Assembly: GCA_001778375.1 (NCBI GenBank)
Contig: MFGV01000001.1
Location: forward strand, 1-64,000
Reading direction: 5' to 3'
Length of the DNA: 64,000 nucleotides
Origin: Candidatus Firestonebacteria bacterium RIFOXYD2_FULL_39_29
Lineage (GTDB): Bacteria; Oederibacteriota; D2-FULL-39-29
Shown: piece after piece, positions 43,794-56,229 of the stretch
Numbering within the stretch: position 1 is the first letter of the stretch
Layout: each line of letters opens with the position of its first letter
Translations under genes and position numbers: made by a program
Notes under the pieces: generated by a model
What the model saw: the letters and a program-made list of their open reading frames with translations, nothing else
What the model was told of the DNA's origin: nothing
Databases searched by the model: none

Positions 43794-45875
43794 TTAACTG
43801 ATGGTAATCATCTCCAGATCCTTTGAAAATCTTTCTTTAAAAAATACTCCCAGCTTAATATTTTCTTGTTTCTTAAAATCCGGATCCTGTTCTATGATAT
43901 TATGTGCTTCTTCCCTTGCCATTTCAAGGAGCTCCCTGTCTTTTTCCAAATTAATAAGCTTTAGATCTAATTCTCCATGCTGATTAGCTCCGAATAGTTC
44001 GCCGGGTCCCCTGATATCAAGATCCGCTTCAGCAATTTTAAAACCATCATTTATTTGCTCCATTATCCGCATACGTTTAAAAGAATCAGAAGATTGAAGC
44101 CAGCCCGTCATAAGATAACAATAAGATCTTGCAGTACCCCTTCCCACCCGTCCCCTAAGCTGATGAAGCTGAGCCAGCCCAAACCTCTCAGCATGTTCAA
44201 TAAGCATAATTGTGGCATTAGAAACATCAATACCGACTTCTATGACAGTCGTAGAGACCAGAATATTTATTTTCTTCGACTTAAAATCATTCATTACAGC
44301 TTCTTTCTCTTCAGAAGACATCCTGCCATGAATAAGTCCGACCTTATAATCCTTAAATACGATATTCTGCAATTGCAGGGCTTCCTGCTCCGCCGCTTTT
44401 AAAAGAGATTTTGAAGACTCTTCCACCAACGGATATACGATATAAACCTGTTCACCTGCTTTCAACCTTTGAGAGATAAAACCATATACTTCCTGTCTTT
44501 TCTTTTCCGGTTGCCATTTCGTATAGATAGGCTGACGCCCCGGCGGTAACTCATCAATTACAGACAAATCCGTATCCCCATAAAGAGTAAGAACAAGAGC
44601 TCTCGGAAAAGGTGTTGCAGTCATCATAAGCGCATCAGGAAACACCCCCTTTGCTTCAAGTGCCAGGCGTTGAAACACTCCAAATTTATGTCTCTCATCA
44701 ATTACAACAAAACCCAGATTCTTAAAAGCAACATCCTCTTGCAGTAAAGCATGAGTCCCTATCACCAGGGACACCTTTCCGTCGGCTATCGCAGCCAGTG
44801 ACTCTCTCCTTACTTTTGCTGTAATCTTACTTGTTAAAAGTAAAATTGATTTGTCATATCCGGTTAATGAAAATATTTTTTTAAAAGTCGCATAATGCTG
44901 TTCGGCTAATATTTCCGTTGGCGCCATGACCGCTGCCTGATAATTATTTTCCAGAACAGGGATAAGAGCAAGAAGTGCTACAATAGTCTTTCCCGAACCT
45001 ACGTCTCCTTGAAGGAGACGATTCATAGGGGATTTCTTCAGGAGATCCTTTCTGATATCCTCAAGAACTCTTACTTGAGCTCCGGTAAGAGTAAATCCTA
45101 TTTTACTTATTATCTTTTCAATAATTGACGGATTTATGATATAATTTCTGTTCTTTACTTTTTTCCCAAAATATTTCTTCCGTTTTGCCAGAAAAAGCTG
45201 AAGTATCAAAAGTTCATTAAAAACCAGCCGCTGCCGGGCTTTTTCCAAATCGCACAAATTCTTCGGAAAATGAATATTCAGTACAGCTTCTTTTATTATA
45301 TACAGGTCCCGTTTTGATGTTAATTCCGGGGATAATATCTCATGGATATCCACAAGATTATTTTTTATAAGTTCTGCCATTACCTCCCGAAAAAACACAT
45401 TTGTGAGGATTTTCGTAGTCTTATAAAAAGACAGAATTTCCCCTTCTGCTATTGCTTTATTCTCAAATTCTTCAATAAATTCAAAAGAATCATTTGAAGC
45501 AGTGATTTGTTTTCCCCATCTTGTATTCTCAACTGTATCCCAAATTACAACTCTTCTGCCGGCCAGCAAAGCAGGTTTCATATAAGGTCTATTGTACCAA
45601 ATCCAGGTTAGAGTCCCGCCGCTTTCATCTTCTATCAGCACTTTTAGAATATTTCTTCCGGGTTTTCGAAGTTCTTCTAATCCTGAAATTCTACCTTTAA
45701 TAAAATATTTTCCGCCGCTTTCTATGGAAGAAACAGGAGTAATCCTGCTTTTATGAACGTGCCAACGGGGGAAAAAAAACAGAAGGTCTTTAACAGATTT
45801 TACACCTATTCTTTTCAATGATGAGGCTTTTACCGGTCCGACACCTTTTATGTAGCGTAATTCTTCATCTGTCAT
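43794..45875 (-). CDS. recG: ATP-dependent DNA helicase RecG
   Basis: RecG reverses stalled replication forks and migrates Holliday junctions. The 693-residue protein has the N-terminal wedge/OB domain (EELRYIKGVGPVKASSLKRI, a helix-hairpin-like entry), Walker A LLQGDVGSGKTIVALLAL, Walker B as DERHKFGVFQR (family consensus DEQHRFG), the TATPFPRALVLTLYGDTDLS motif III and LVSTTVIEVGIDVSNA and QLRGRVGRG motifs V and VI. The start is an ATG at 45875. It is transcribed divergently from rpmB. Confidence 0.97.
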   Translation of the reverse strand: MTDEELRYIKGVGPVKASSLKRIGVKSVKDLLFFFPRWHVHKSRITPVSSIESGGKYFIKGRISGLEELRKPGRNILKVLIEDESGGTLTWIWYNRPYMKPALLAGRRVVIWDTVENTRWGKQITASNDSFEFIEEFENKAIAEGEILSFYKTTKILTNVFFREVMAELIKNNLVDIHEILSPELTSKRDLYIIKEAVLNIHFPKNLCDLEKARQRLVFNELLILQLFLAKRKKYFGKKVKNRNYIINPSIIEKIISKIGFTLTGAQVRVLEDIRKDLLKKSPMNRLLQGDVGSGKTIVALLALIPVLENNYQAAVMAPTEILAEQHYATFKKIFSLTGYDKSILLLTSKITAKVRRESLAAIADGKVSLVIGTHALLQEDVAFKNLGFVVIDERHKFGVFQRLALEAKGVFPDALMMTATPFPRALVLTLYGDTDLSVIDELPPGRQPIYTKWQPEKKRQEVYGFISQRLKAGEQVYIVYPLVEESSKSLLKAAEQEALQLQNIVFKDYKVGLIHGRMSSEEKEAVMNDFKSKKINILVSTTVIEVGIDVSNATIMLIEHAERFGLAQLHQLRGRVGRGTARSYCYLMTGWLQSSDSFKRMRIMEQINDGFKIAEADLDIRGPGELFGANQHGELDLKLINLEKDRELLEMAREEAHNIIEQDPDFKKQENIKLGVFFKERFSKDLEMITIS

Positions 45876-45884
45876 AGTTTCTTA

Positions 45885-45913
45885 TTGACTTTTTAACCCC
45901 TTTTCAATATAAT
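45885..45913 (+). promoter_or_regulatory. Promoter of rpmB
   Basis: On the plus strand -35 TTGACT (45885-45890) and -10 TATAAT (45908-45913) are separated by 17 bp, ending 60 bp before the rpmB start. It is a near-perfect sigma-70 site for a ribosomal protein gene and lies close to the recG start on the other strand. Confidence 0.75.
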
Positions 45914-45973
45914 CTACATAAGAATATCACAAAAACAGTAGTAATTTCAATTTGTTTTATAGAAGGAGAAAAT

Positions 45974-46129
45974 ATGTCAAAAGTTTGTTCCGTATGCGGC
46001 AAAAAACCATTGGTTATCAACCTGGTATCACATGCCAACAAAAAATGTTTAAGAAAGTCATACCCGAACCTTAGAAAAGTCAAGGGCGAAATGGTTTGCG
46101 CTAAGTGCCTGAAGAGAAAAGCTAGATAA
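45974..46129 (+). CDS. rpmB: 50S ribosomal protein L28
   Basis: A 51-codon plus-strand frame with an AGAAGGAGA ribosome-binding site reads MSKVCSVCGKKPLVINLVSH and ends VKGEMVCAKCLKRKAR. It has the L28 features: N-terminal CxxC, the SHANKKCLRKSYPNL core and a second CxxC (CAKC), giving the zinc-binding version. It is shorter than Escherichia L28 (78 residues) but similar to Firmicutes L28 proteins. It is divergent from recG, the same neighbourhood found in several bacteria. Confidence 0.9.
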   Translation: MSKVCSVCGKKPLVINLVSHANKKCLRKSYPNLRKVKGEMVCAKCLKRKAR

Positions 46130-46233
46130 GAGCAGTTTCTGGGTGATAGGTTCTAGGGGACTGAAAGGACAATAAAAGATCAGACACTGGTTTTAGGTTA
46201 TAAGAAAACATAACTATTTTAGTTTTCCTAGAT
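46130..46233. repeat. Short-repeat spacer between rpmB and the four-helix-bundle gene
   Basis: The gap contains GTGATAGGTTCTAGGGGACT (46143-46162), a variant of a dispersed GGTGCTAGGTTC-like repeat, and a TATAAGAAAACATAACT 17-mer (46199-46215) repeated exactly at 48639-48655. No gene or clear terminator is visible. Confidence 0.4.
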
Positions 46234-46587
46234 TCATTTCCTGTAATTAATAAGACCCCTTGTCATTTTCCCTACGGAAGCACAGTCTTTCTCTATTTGT
46301 TTAAATACGGATTCTTCAAGCAACCCAATCTCAAAAGCTATTTGAAGTTGGGTTTCAAGCTCTGCAAGCGAACCCATTGAAATATAAAAGAATCTTATTG
46401 ATTCCTTACTGCTTTCTCTTCCTTCACCTTCTGCAATATTACTTGCTATACTTACGGATGATCTCTGTAATTGTTCCCTCAATCCGTAATCTTTCGCTAT
46501 TTTTCCTGTTCCAGCTTGTTTGTATATTTTAACAGCCAAATCTTTTGCCTTTTTCCATACTTCTAAATCCTTATAACCTCTCCCCAT
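46234..46587 (-). CDS. Four-helix bundle protein (23S rRNA intervening-sequence protein family)
   Basis: The 117-residue protein matches the S23/four-helix-bundle family: YKDLEVWKKAKDLAVKIY, GLREQLQRSSVSIASNIAEG, GRESSKESIRFFYISMGSLA and ELETQLQIAFEIGLL. The family was named for proteins encoded within 23S rRNA intervening sequences, but most are stand-alone, as here; function is unknown. It forms pentamers of helices in solved relatives. It is followed downstream by the divergent rpmB and preceded by ridA, with separating gaps, so it is probably its own unit. Confidence 0.88.
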   Translation of the reverse strand: MGRGYKDLEVWKKAKDLAVKIYKQAGTGKIAKDYGLREQLQRSSVSIASNIAEGEGRESSKESIRFFYISMGSLAELETQLQIAFEIGLLEESVFKQIEKDCASVGKMTRGLINYRK

Positions 46588-46632
46588 ATTTCACCCCTAA
46601 AACCTGTCTTTAATTTCTTCTTTCCCCAAAAT

Positions 46633-46646
46633 CTAGCACCTGTTCT
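46633..46646. repeat. Dispersed intergenic 14-mer
   Basis: CTAGCACCTGTTCT occurs here and again, identically, at 63825-63838, both between genes. It belongs to the degenerate GGTGCTAGG-type repeat also seen near 42902 and 46141. Confidence 0.45.
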
Positions 46647-46648
46647 TC

Positions 46649-47032
46649 TTATTCCAATGACATAATTGCGTCAATTTCCAAATCCACTCCTTTAGGCAGA
46701 TCAGATATCCCGACTGTTACCCTTGCAGGATAGTTTACAGTGAAATACTTCTCGTAGACCAGATTAACAAATTTAAAATCATTAAGATCCTTTAAATATA
46801 TAGTAGTTTTTACTATCTTATCCATCGAACCACCGGCTGCCTCAGCTACAGATTTTAAACTATCCATTACACGCTTGGTCTGAGCTTCAATACCTCCGGC
46901 AATCTTGATACCGGTTGCAGGATCAAGAGGGATTTGTCCGGAAAAGAATACTAAATTACCAACTTTTACGGCTTGAGAATACGGACCTAACGCTTTTGGA
47001 GCTTTATCTGTACTTATTATCTCTTTTGACAT
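46649..47032 (-). CDS. ridA: RidA family enamine/imine deaminase
   Basis: The 127-residue protein has the RidA signature LGPYSQAVKVGNLVFFSGQI, MDKIVKTTIYLKDLNDFKFV and PARVTVGISDLPKGVDLEID, with the arginine and glutamate of the active site. RidA hydrolyses reactive 2-aminoacrylate and other imines released by PLP enzymes. It stands alone between a histidine kinase gene and a four-helix-bundle gene. Confidence 0.95.
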   Translation of the reverse strand: MSKEIISTDKAPKALGPYSQAVKVGNLVFFSGQIPLDPATGIKIAGGIEAQTKRVMDSLKSVAEAAGGSMDKIVKTTIYLKDLNDFKFVNLVYEKYFTVNYPARVTVGISDLPKGVDLEIDAIMSLE

Positions 47033-47076
47033 ATATACCCTCCACTGTCTTTTTCAGACAATCAGTTATTTTGCTA

Positions 47077-48651
47077 TTATTTCTTACTAAAATCTTGCAG
47101 TATTTTAGCCAGATCTTCTATAGTATAAGGCTTAGCAAGACTGGCATCAAATCCAAAATCTTTTGGTCTTGCCATTATTTCATCATCAGAATAACCGCTT
47201 GAGGCTACAGCTTTCACATTCGGATCCAGTTCCTTCATTCTTTTTACTATATCTTTACCGCCCATTCCTCCGGGAATAGTAAGATCAAGTATTACTATTT
47301 CATATTTGTTTTTTGACGGCAGCGCATTCTTAAATATTTCCAGAGCTTCATCTGACCTCTCAACAGTATTAACTTTATATCCAAGCTCCCCCAGAATATC
47401 CCTAAGTAACTCCAAAATATATATTTCATCATCCATTACAAGTATGTTACCCATACCTGTTTGTTTTTTCAAAAGAATCTCTTCTACTTTCTCTGCTGTT
47501 TTTTCACTGGAAGGAAGATATACATACATCGAAGTACCTTCCTTTATACTTGATTTTGCTTCAATAACACCATTGTGTCTTTTTATAATCGAAAATGCTG
47601 CTGCGAGACCTAACCCACTACCATGCTTTTTTGTAGAAAAAAACGGGTCAAATATCTTTGATATTATCTCAGTGGGGATTCCCGTACCGGTATCTATAAT
47701 AATAATTTCTATGTAATTCTTCCCAAATTCCAACAAAGAAGAATATCCTTCTTTGTTTTTTTCTACGTTAACTGCCTTAACTTTAAGTATACCACCCTTA
47801 GACATTGACTGCCTGGCGTTTAAAACTATATTATAAAACACTTGAGTAATTTGATTTTCATCTATATCGCAATTCTTAAGATTTTCAGCAAAATAAAATA
47901 ATACTTTTATATTTGTCCCGTCAGTCAGAGATTTAACTGTTTTTTTTAGTATTTCTCTGATATCGACAGTCCTCATCTCAGGAGAACCTCCCTTTGAGAA
48001 AGTTAAAAGTTGTTTTGTAAGAACTTTTGCTTTGTCAAAAACAGCAATAGCTTTGACCAGATTATCCTCAACTTTATCTTTCTCATTCAAATGACTCCTT
48101 GCGTTTTCCAAATAACCAAGTATCCCGCTTAATAGATTATTAAATTCATGAGCAATTCCCCCCGCAAGAACACCAAGACTTTCAAGATTTTGAACCTTCC
48201 GGGCATAAATTTCCAGTTCCGCTATTTTTACTTTTTCTTGTTTGTATTTTGTTATATCTCTGGAATGACCTAACACACCGGTAACCTTGCCGGAATCATC
48301 TTTAATGCCAATAATTATCGTGTCCAGCCACAAAGTACCTTTTGAAGTCAAAAAAGGTCTTTCAAGGAATACTTTATTTTCCCCAGTCTCTATTACACTT
48401 TGAATATTACGCATATTTTCAGAGGCAGCTTCCGGCTGAAACAAATCCGTTATTTTTTTCCCTACAACCTCCTCCAAATTTTTATCCAAAAATGAAAGTG
48501 CTTTTTGGTTAGCATATGTACACAAATAATTCAGATTAATTAGATAGATAATATCAGGAGAATTATCAAGGATTGTCTTTAACATTATTTCATTGTTTGT
48601 TTTTTCAGAGTTTATCCGGAATTGTTTTTCATCTTTTCTATAAGAAAACAT
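47077..48651 (-). CDS. PAS sensor hybrid histidine kinase with receiver domain
   Basis: The 524-residue cytoplasmic protein contains a PAS domain (~25-140: ILDNSPDIIYLINLNYLCTY), a HisKA helix with GVLAGGIAHEFNNLLSGILG (phospho-accepting His), an ATPase domain (VFYNIVLNARQSM, IIDTGTGIP, HGSGLGLAAAFSII) and a C-terminal receiver (~400-524) whose acceptor aspartate is in YEIVILDLTIPGGMGG. No membrane segment is present. The cognate output partner is not nearby. The kinase may control a separate phosphotransferase or regulator. Confidence 0.92.
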   Translation of the reverse strand: MFSYRKDEKQFRINSEKTNNEIMLKTILDNSPDIIYLINLNYLCTYANQKALSFLDKNLEEVVGKKITDLFQPEAASENMRNIQSVIETGENKVFLERPFLTSKGTLWLDTIIIGIKDDSGKVTGVLGHSRDITKYKQEKVKIAELEIYARKVQNLESLGVLAGGIAHEFNNLLSGILGYLENARSHLNEKDKVEDNLVKAIAVFDKAKVLTKQLLTFSKGGSPEMRTVDIREILKKTVKSLTDGTNIKVLFYFAENLKNCDIDENQITQVFYNIVLNARQSMSKGGILKVKAVNVEKNKEGYSSLLEFGKNYIEIIIIDTGTGIPTEIISKIFDPFFSTKKHGSGLGLAAAFSIIKRHNGVIEAKSSIKEGTSMYVYLPSSEKTAEKVEEILLKKQTGMGNILVMDDEIYILELLRDILGELGYKVNTVERSDEALEIFKNALPSKNKYEIVILDLTIPGGMGGKDIVKRMKELDPNVKAVASSGYSDDEIMARPKDFGFDASLAKPYTIEDLAKILQDFSKK

Positions 48652-48746
48652 AACTTATGTTCCTCCAGATTTAAAGATGCTGCATTTATCAGTTCTTCGT
48701 ATATTTTTTACAACACAGTAAGAATACATATTTCATTACTTATTAT

Positions 48747-48823
48747 TGGTCGGGGCGACCCGATTTGAACGGGCGACCCTCTGCTCCCAAAGCAGATGCG
48801 CTAGCCACCTGCGCTACGCCCCG
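48747..48823 (-). tRNA. tRNA-Pro (anticodon UGG)
   Basis: The minus strand folds into a cloverleaf of 77 bases. The 5' acceptor arm CGGGGCG (48817-48823) pairs with CGCCCCG near the 3' end. The D arm is GTAGCGCAGGTGGCTAGCGC, the anticodon stem TCTGC/GCAGA flanks the loop TTTGGGA with UGG at positions 34-36, and the T arm contains CCCGTTCAAATCGGG. The discriminator A and an encoded CCA (48747-48749) follow. It lies between the kinase gene and rdgB. Confidence 0.96.
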
Positions 48824-48890
48824 ACGATAATGTTTCATAAAGTATTCAAGGTTAGTATAGGTTCTATAATTTTGCTTTTGCTTTACAAAC

Positions 48891-49493
48891 CTATTTGCGT
48901 ATCTTTATCAATCTTACCAGAACTTTCTTTACTTTGTCCAGCGCTTTTCCTCTGTGACTTATTCTATTTTTAGAAGAAAGTGACATTTCAGAGTAAGTCT
49001 TCTTATAACCCGAAGGAATAAAAATTGAATCATAGCCAAAACCTTTTTTACCATTAATCGCAAATGATATTTTACCTCTGCAGCGCCCTTCAAGAATAAC
49101 AGGTTTTTTCCCTGGAATTTTTATAACTATGACAGTTCGAAAGAGAGCCCCTCTTTTACTTAAAGGAACATTAGACAGTAATTTTAGAAGTTTGATATTA
49201 TTATCCTGATATGAACAGCCTTCACCTGCAAATCTTGCGGAATATACACCCGGAGCGCCTTTTAAATAATCAACCTCCAATCCTGTATCATCGGACAGAG
49301 AAATATGTCCGGTACAGCTGCTTATCTCAGAGGCTTTCTTTACCGCATTCTCTTCCAGGGTATCTTTATTTTCTATTACTTCAGGAAAATTTCTAAAATT
49401 ATCCAAAGTAAGAAACTTTAATCCAAATGTTTTGAGTTTTTTTGAAATCTCTCTTATTTTATTGCGGTTACGCGTTGCAAGAACTATTTCCAA
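48891..49493 (-). CDS. rdgB: XTP/dITP diphosphatase
   Basis: RdgB removes non-canonical purine nucleotides such as ITP, dITP and XTP by pyrophosphohydrolysis. The 200-residue protein has the N-terminal [35 protein letters not shown] and [20 protein letters not shown], all diagnostic. The TTG start at 49493 lies within the end of rph and gives the expected N-terminus (TTG-GAA-ATA-GTT). rph-rdgB adjacency matches Bacillus rph-ysnA. Confidence 0.95.
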   Translation of the reverse strand: MEIVLATRNRNKIREISKKLKTFGLKFLTLDNFRNFPEVIENKDTLEENAVKKASEISSCTGHISLSDDTGLEVDYLKGAPGVYSARFAGEGCSYQDNNIKLLKLLSNVPLSKRGALFRTVIVIKIPGKKPVILEGRCRGKISFAINGKKGFGYDSIFIPSGYKKTYSEMSLSSKNRISHRGKALDKVKKVLVRLIKIRK

Positions 49494-50206
49494 GGCCCAA
49501 GTACCTTTTTTTGATCTTTAAATATCTCTTTAATACCTTGTTCTGCCAGTTTCATCATGGCACCGACATCCTGCTTCGAAAAAGGATTATTTTCGGCAGT
49601 ACCTTGAATCTCCACAAACTTACCGGAACCGGTCATTACAAAATTCATGTCTACTTCAGCTTTTGAATCCTCTTCATAGCAAAGATCCAGCATCGCTTCA
49701 CCTCTAACAACACCAACACTTATAGCAGCAACATAATCCTTAATAGGATTTTCCTCAAGAATACCTTTTTTATGAAGATATAATAAAGCATCAGCCATCG
49801 CAACAAACGAGCCTGTAATAGCCGCAGTCCTTGTGCCTCCATCAGCCTGAATAACATCGCAGTCCAGCAATATTGTGCGTTTCCCCAGTTTTGTCATATC
49901 CACTACGGCACGGAGAGAACGTCCTATCAAACGCTGAATTTCATGTGTCCTGCCGTCAACCTTTCCTTTTGAACCGTCTCTATTTTTCCTTTCAGGCGTA
50001 GATCTCGGGATCATCCCGTATTCAGCAGTTATCCAGCCTCTATTCTCTGATCTCAAAAAAGGCGGAACTTCATCAAGTATAGTGGCAGTGCAGATGACCT
50101 TGGTAAAACCGCAGGCAATCAACACTGAACCTTCCGGATATTTAATATAATGACGGATTATACGCAATGGTCTTAATTCGTCATTTTTTCTATTATCAAT
50201 TCTCAT
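49484..50206 (-). CDS. rph: Ribonuclease PH
   Basis: RNase PH trims the 3' end of tRNA precursors by phosphorolysis. The 240-residue protein shows [74 protein letters not shown] and [12 protein letters not shown], complete for the family. It is preceded by murI after 3 bp and overlaps rdgB by 10 bp. Confidence 0.97.
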   Translation of the reverse strand: MRIDNRKNDELRPLRIIRHYIKYPEGSVLIACGFTKVICTATILDEVPPFLRSENRGWITAEYGMIPRSTPERKNRDGSKGKVDGRTHEIQRLIGRSLRAVVDMTKLGKRTILLDCDVIQADGGTRTAAITGSFVAMADALLYLHKKGILEENPIKDYVAAISVGVVRGEAMLDLCYEEDSKAEVDMNFVMTGSGKFVEIQGTAENNPFSKQDVGAMMKLAEQGIKEIFKDQKKVLGPWK

Positions 50207-50209
50207 TTT

Positions 50210-51010
50210 TCACTCCACTTTAACGAGTTTTACGTTATTAATATTTTTGCCGAGAAAAGAGGAACCAAGTTTTCTGAATTTTTCCGGAGCATCCGTAACA
50301 TAAAAGCTGTAAACCGGACGTTTTGTTGTCTTTCTTAGCATACCTTTTACCGTCAAAGCTTCTTTAACAGACTTAGCAGTTTCTGTTGCAGAATCTATCA
50401 GCTTTACTCCTTTTAAAACCCTGGCCAAGACCGGCTTTAAAAAAGGATAATGAGTGCAGCCCAGGACAAGAGTATCAATATTTTTTTTATTAAATGCCTT
50501 TAAATATTCCCTTGCTGTTAGTTCGGTTATTTTCGAGTTAAACCAGCCTTCCTCAACCAGAGAAACAAATAAAGGGCAGGCTTTTCCCGTTACCTTAAGC
50601 CTGTTATTATGTTTAAGCAGAGCATCTATATACGCTCTGCTTTCTATTGTCGCTTTAGTACCTATTATGCCTATTTTATTGTTTTTAGTAGCTTCTGCCG
50701 CGGCTTTTGCTCCGGATTCGACAACTCCAAGCATTGGAACTAAATAAAATTTTTTAAGAAGCTTTAAACTTAAAGCAGACGCAGTATTGCAGGCAACTAC
50801 CACAAATTTAACATTTTTCTTTAATAAAAATTGAACATTCTCTGTTGATAGTCTGGTTACCGTAGCCTTGGATTTAGAGCCATACGGAAGATGTTTTGTA
50901 TCCCCAAAATAAATAATACTTTCGTTTGGAAGATACTTGCATATTTCTTTAAGTACGGTTACCCCGCCTACTCCAGAGTCAAAGATGCCTATAGGTCTGT
51001 TGTTATTCAA
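50210..51010 (-). CDS. murI: Glutamate racemase
   Basis: MurI makes D-glutamate for peptidoglycan. The 266-residue protein has IGIFDSGVGGVTVLKEI with the active-site aspartate, FVVVACNTASALSLKLL with the first catalytic cysteine and VLGCTHYPFLKPV with the second. The start is a TTG at 51010 with GAGAGG about nine bases upstream, matching the family N-terminus. It overlaps the end of the GerMN gene and precedes rph. Confidence 0.96.
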   Translation of the reverse strand: MNNNRPIGIFDSGVGGVTVLKEICKYLPNESIIYFGDTKHLPYGSKSKATVTRLSTENVQFLLKKNVKFVVVACNTASALSLKLLKKFYLVPMLGVVESGAKAAAEATKNNKIGIIGTKATIESRAYIDALLKHNNRLKVTGKACPLFVSLVEEGWFNSKITELTAREYLKAFNKKNIDTLVLGCTHYPFLKPVLARVLKGVKLIDSATETAKSVKEALTVKGMLRKTTKRPVYSFYVTDAPEKFRKLGSSFLGKNINNVKLVKVE

Positions 51011-51532
51011 GCTTTTTACCTCTCAAAGGCCTGTGAACATCAAGATGACCTCCGATAGTTTTTACTTCCTGCCCCTCTATAAGAATCCTGACACTGGCAA
51101 TTTGGCCGAAATTCTCAAGTATTGTGTTTACAAGCGAATAAATAAGCTGCATTTCCGACGTAGTCCCGCCTTTTGGATTGTCAATAATACTTTTAGTAAA
51201 ATCCAGATAAAGGCAACGATTATCATCAAGATAAACTTCTCGTACCTCCGTCTCTTTTGGCAAGGCACCAAATAGACCTTTTTCTTTTGGTCCTTTAACC
51301 AATTCTACTACACATATTTTTACATCATCAAGTACACTGGTCGCACCCTGTATTTCTCTTTTTTCAGCCTGCAGTTTGCCGTTTTCATTCACGAAAAATA
51401 GTCTAATTACTTTTGGCTGAGCAGCATAGTTAAATAAGGAATCCCGTTTGTGCATAATAAAATATTTTACCGCAAAATATCCACAAATAAGAACGGCAAT
51501 AATGATTATCAATAATAATCCGGAAGGTTTTT

Positions 51533-51536
<4 letters not shown>
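51003..51536 (-). CDS. GerMN-domain membrane protein
   Basis: The 177-residue protein has one N-terminal transmembrane segment (GLLLIIIIAVLICGYFAVKY) and a GerMN/sporulation-lipoprotein-like domain: RLFFVNENGKLQAEKREIQG, CVVELVKGPKEKGLFGALP, REVYLDDNRCLYLDFTKSII, MQLIYSLVNTILENFGQIAS and VRILIEGQEVKTIGGHLD. Such domains are found in Bacillus GerM and in LpqB-like lipoproteins; the function is unsettled. The GTG start overlaps the amidase stop. Next to an amidase and glutamate racemase it is likely tied to the cell wall; it need not imply sporulation. Confidence 0.88.
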
Positions 51537-54339
<2,803 letters not shown>

Positions 54340-54343
<4 letters not shown>

Positions 54344-56229
54344 ATTTTCTTAAGGCCAAGAACATCATATATCTGAACCTTAATTGTCTTTCCCTTTACC
54401 GTCGCAAACCCAAGATCTTTGACAACAATAATATCCTTCACTTTCTCATAGACAGAATGACTGATAATAATCGAAGCATGGTATTCCTTGGTAAGTGATT
54501 CAAGACGCGAGGCAAGGTTAACGGTATCACCGAGCGCAGAGTATTCCATCTTTCTGTCCGTACCCATAAATCCAACTACGGCCTCTCCTGAATTAATACC
54601 GCAGCCAATCTCAAATTGCTCCCGACCCTGGCTCTTCCAAATCTCTCTCAATTCTTTCATCTTTTCCTGCATTTCAATCGCCATTCTGACTGCCAGTTCC
54701 TCATCATTGGGCCTTGCTAAGGGAGCACCAAACTCAACCATAATAGCATCACCTATATATTTATCAACCGTACCGCCATACTTAAAAGCAATACTCGTCA
54801 TTTCTTTAAAATAGAAATTAAGGACTTCAACGACTTCTTCCGGAGCCAGCCTTTCTGCCATAGTAGTAAAGTTTCTAATATCAGAGAAGAATACTACAAG
54901 TTTCTGCTTTCTGCCTCCGACTGTCAGATTATCAAGACCGTTTTTAATTATCTCATCCACTACCTGTCTTGATACAAAGCGCTGAAATGCACCTTTCATC
55001 TTTCTGCTTTTTTGGCCTTCAGTAATAACCCTATAGCCCACATTTACCACATAAGTAAGAATAAGAGCAACAAAAGGCACGGAAATATCCAGCCAATAAT
55101 TTCTGATAAACAAATATAGCACCAGGAAAAAATATGAAATATATACAAGAATAGAAAGAGCGGCACTCAAAAGTGGAGTAAATCTGGAAGTAAAAAATAA
55201 TATTATCGTAACAAATGCCAATAATACAAGATAATTAATCAGTATACCGGATTTTTCAAGATACTCGTTCTTAAGCAGGTCATCAATGGCGTTCGCATGA
55301 ATTTCCACACCGGGCATATTTCCGAGTTCGGTAAAAGGAGAAAGAAATTCATCATGCAAAACAGTGCTCGTAGCTCCTACAAGTACTATTTTGTCTTTAA
55401 AGGTACCTTTAGGAACTTCCCCATTAAGGACTCTATAAAACGAAACCCGTTTGAAAGTTTTAGGTCCCCCCTCAAAATTTATTAACAAAGTATTATCTCC
55501 AGAATTCACCCCTTTTTTATAACCGGTATTACGCCGCATTACATCATCTATAACCTGCTCTTCAGTCTTACCGGTAAACATACTGACAGAAGCAAGCGCA
55601 AAAGAATACACTTTCTGCGCATCTTTATAAAGTATTTTTGAGAGCTCTTTTTTATCATCCAGAAAATCAACAAGAGCAGATTTTCTGACAACTCCGTCAA
55701 TGTCCATTTCAAAAGCTGTATAACCCGTCTTCTTCATAGAATCATTCAGAACTTTTATCGGCAGATTATATCTTTTATAAGGCATTTCCCATGCGCCCTT
55801 AGCATTTTCCACAACAAGTTTGTCATCTGTAAAGGTTGCAACTGAAAGTACATTTCCGGCAGCTTTAGCAGCTTTTGCAAAAAAAAGGTCTTTTTCAGGC
55901 ATAGGACCCGGATTAGCAAATTCAATATCCAAGCCGATAACTTTTGCATTATCCGCTTTTAGTTTTTCAATAATCTTTCCGTATACATCACGCGGCCAGG
56001 GGTAAGTACCAAGTTCTTCAAAACTCTTATCATCAATCGCAACAATAATAACATCATCAATCGGGGCTCTATGCCCTCTCCATGAAAAGAGCATATTATA
56101 GCTGCCGCTCTTTAATGATGGTACAGGATTCTTAAAAACAAAAAAAGTTAAAACTAACAAAACAGCAAAGCCTATCAGCATTGCCGCTAATAGGCCTTTA
56201 TTGTTTTTACGAAACTTAGCTACTACCAT
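54340..56229 (-). CDS. CHASE2 membrane adenylate/guanylate cyclase (class III)
   Basis: The 629-residue protein has an N-terminal helix (~14-34), a periplasmic CHASE2 sensory domain (~40-320), three membrane helices (~325-400) and a C-terminal class III cyclase domain (~440-600). The catalytic set is present: VVFFSDIRNFTTMAERLAPE with a metal aspartate, KYIGDAIMVEFGAPLARPND with the second aspartate, and MEYSALGDTVNLASRLESLT with the transition-state Asn/Arg. Whether ATP or GTP is used cannot be judged by eye. It overlaps a CsgG-like gene by 7 bp upstream and a TPR gene downstream. Confidence 0.92.
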
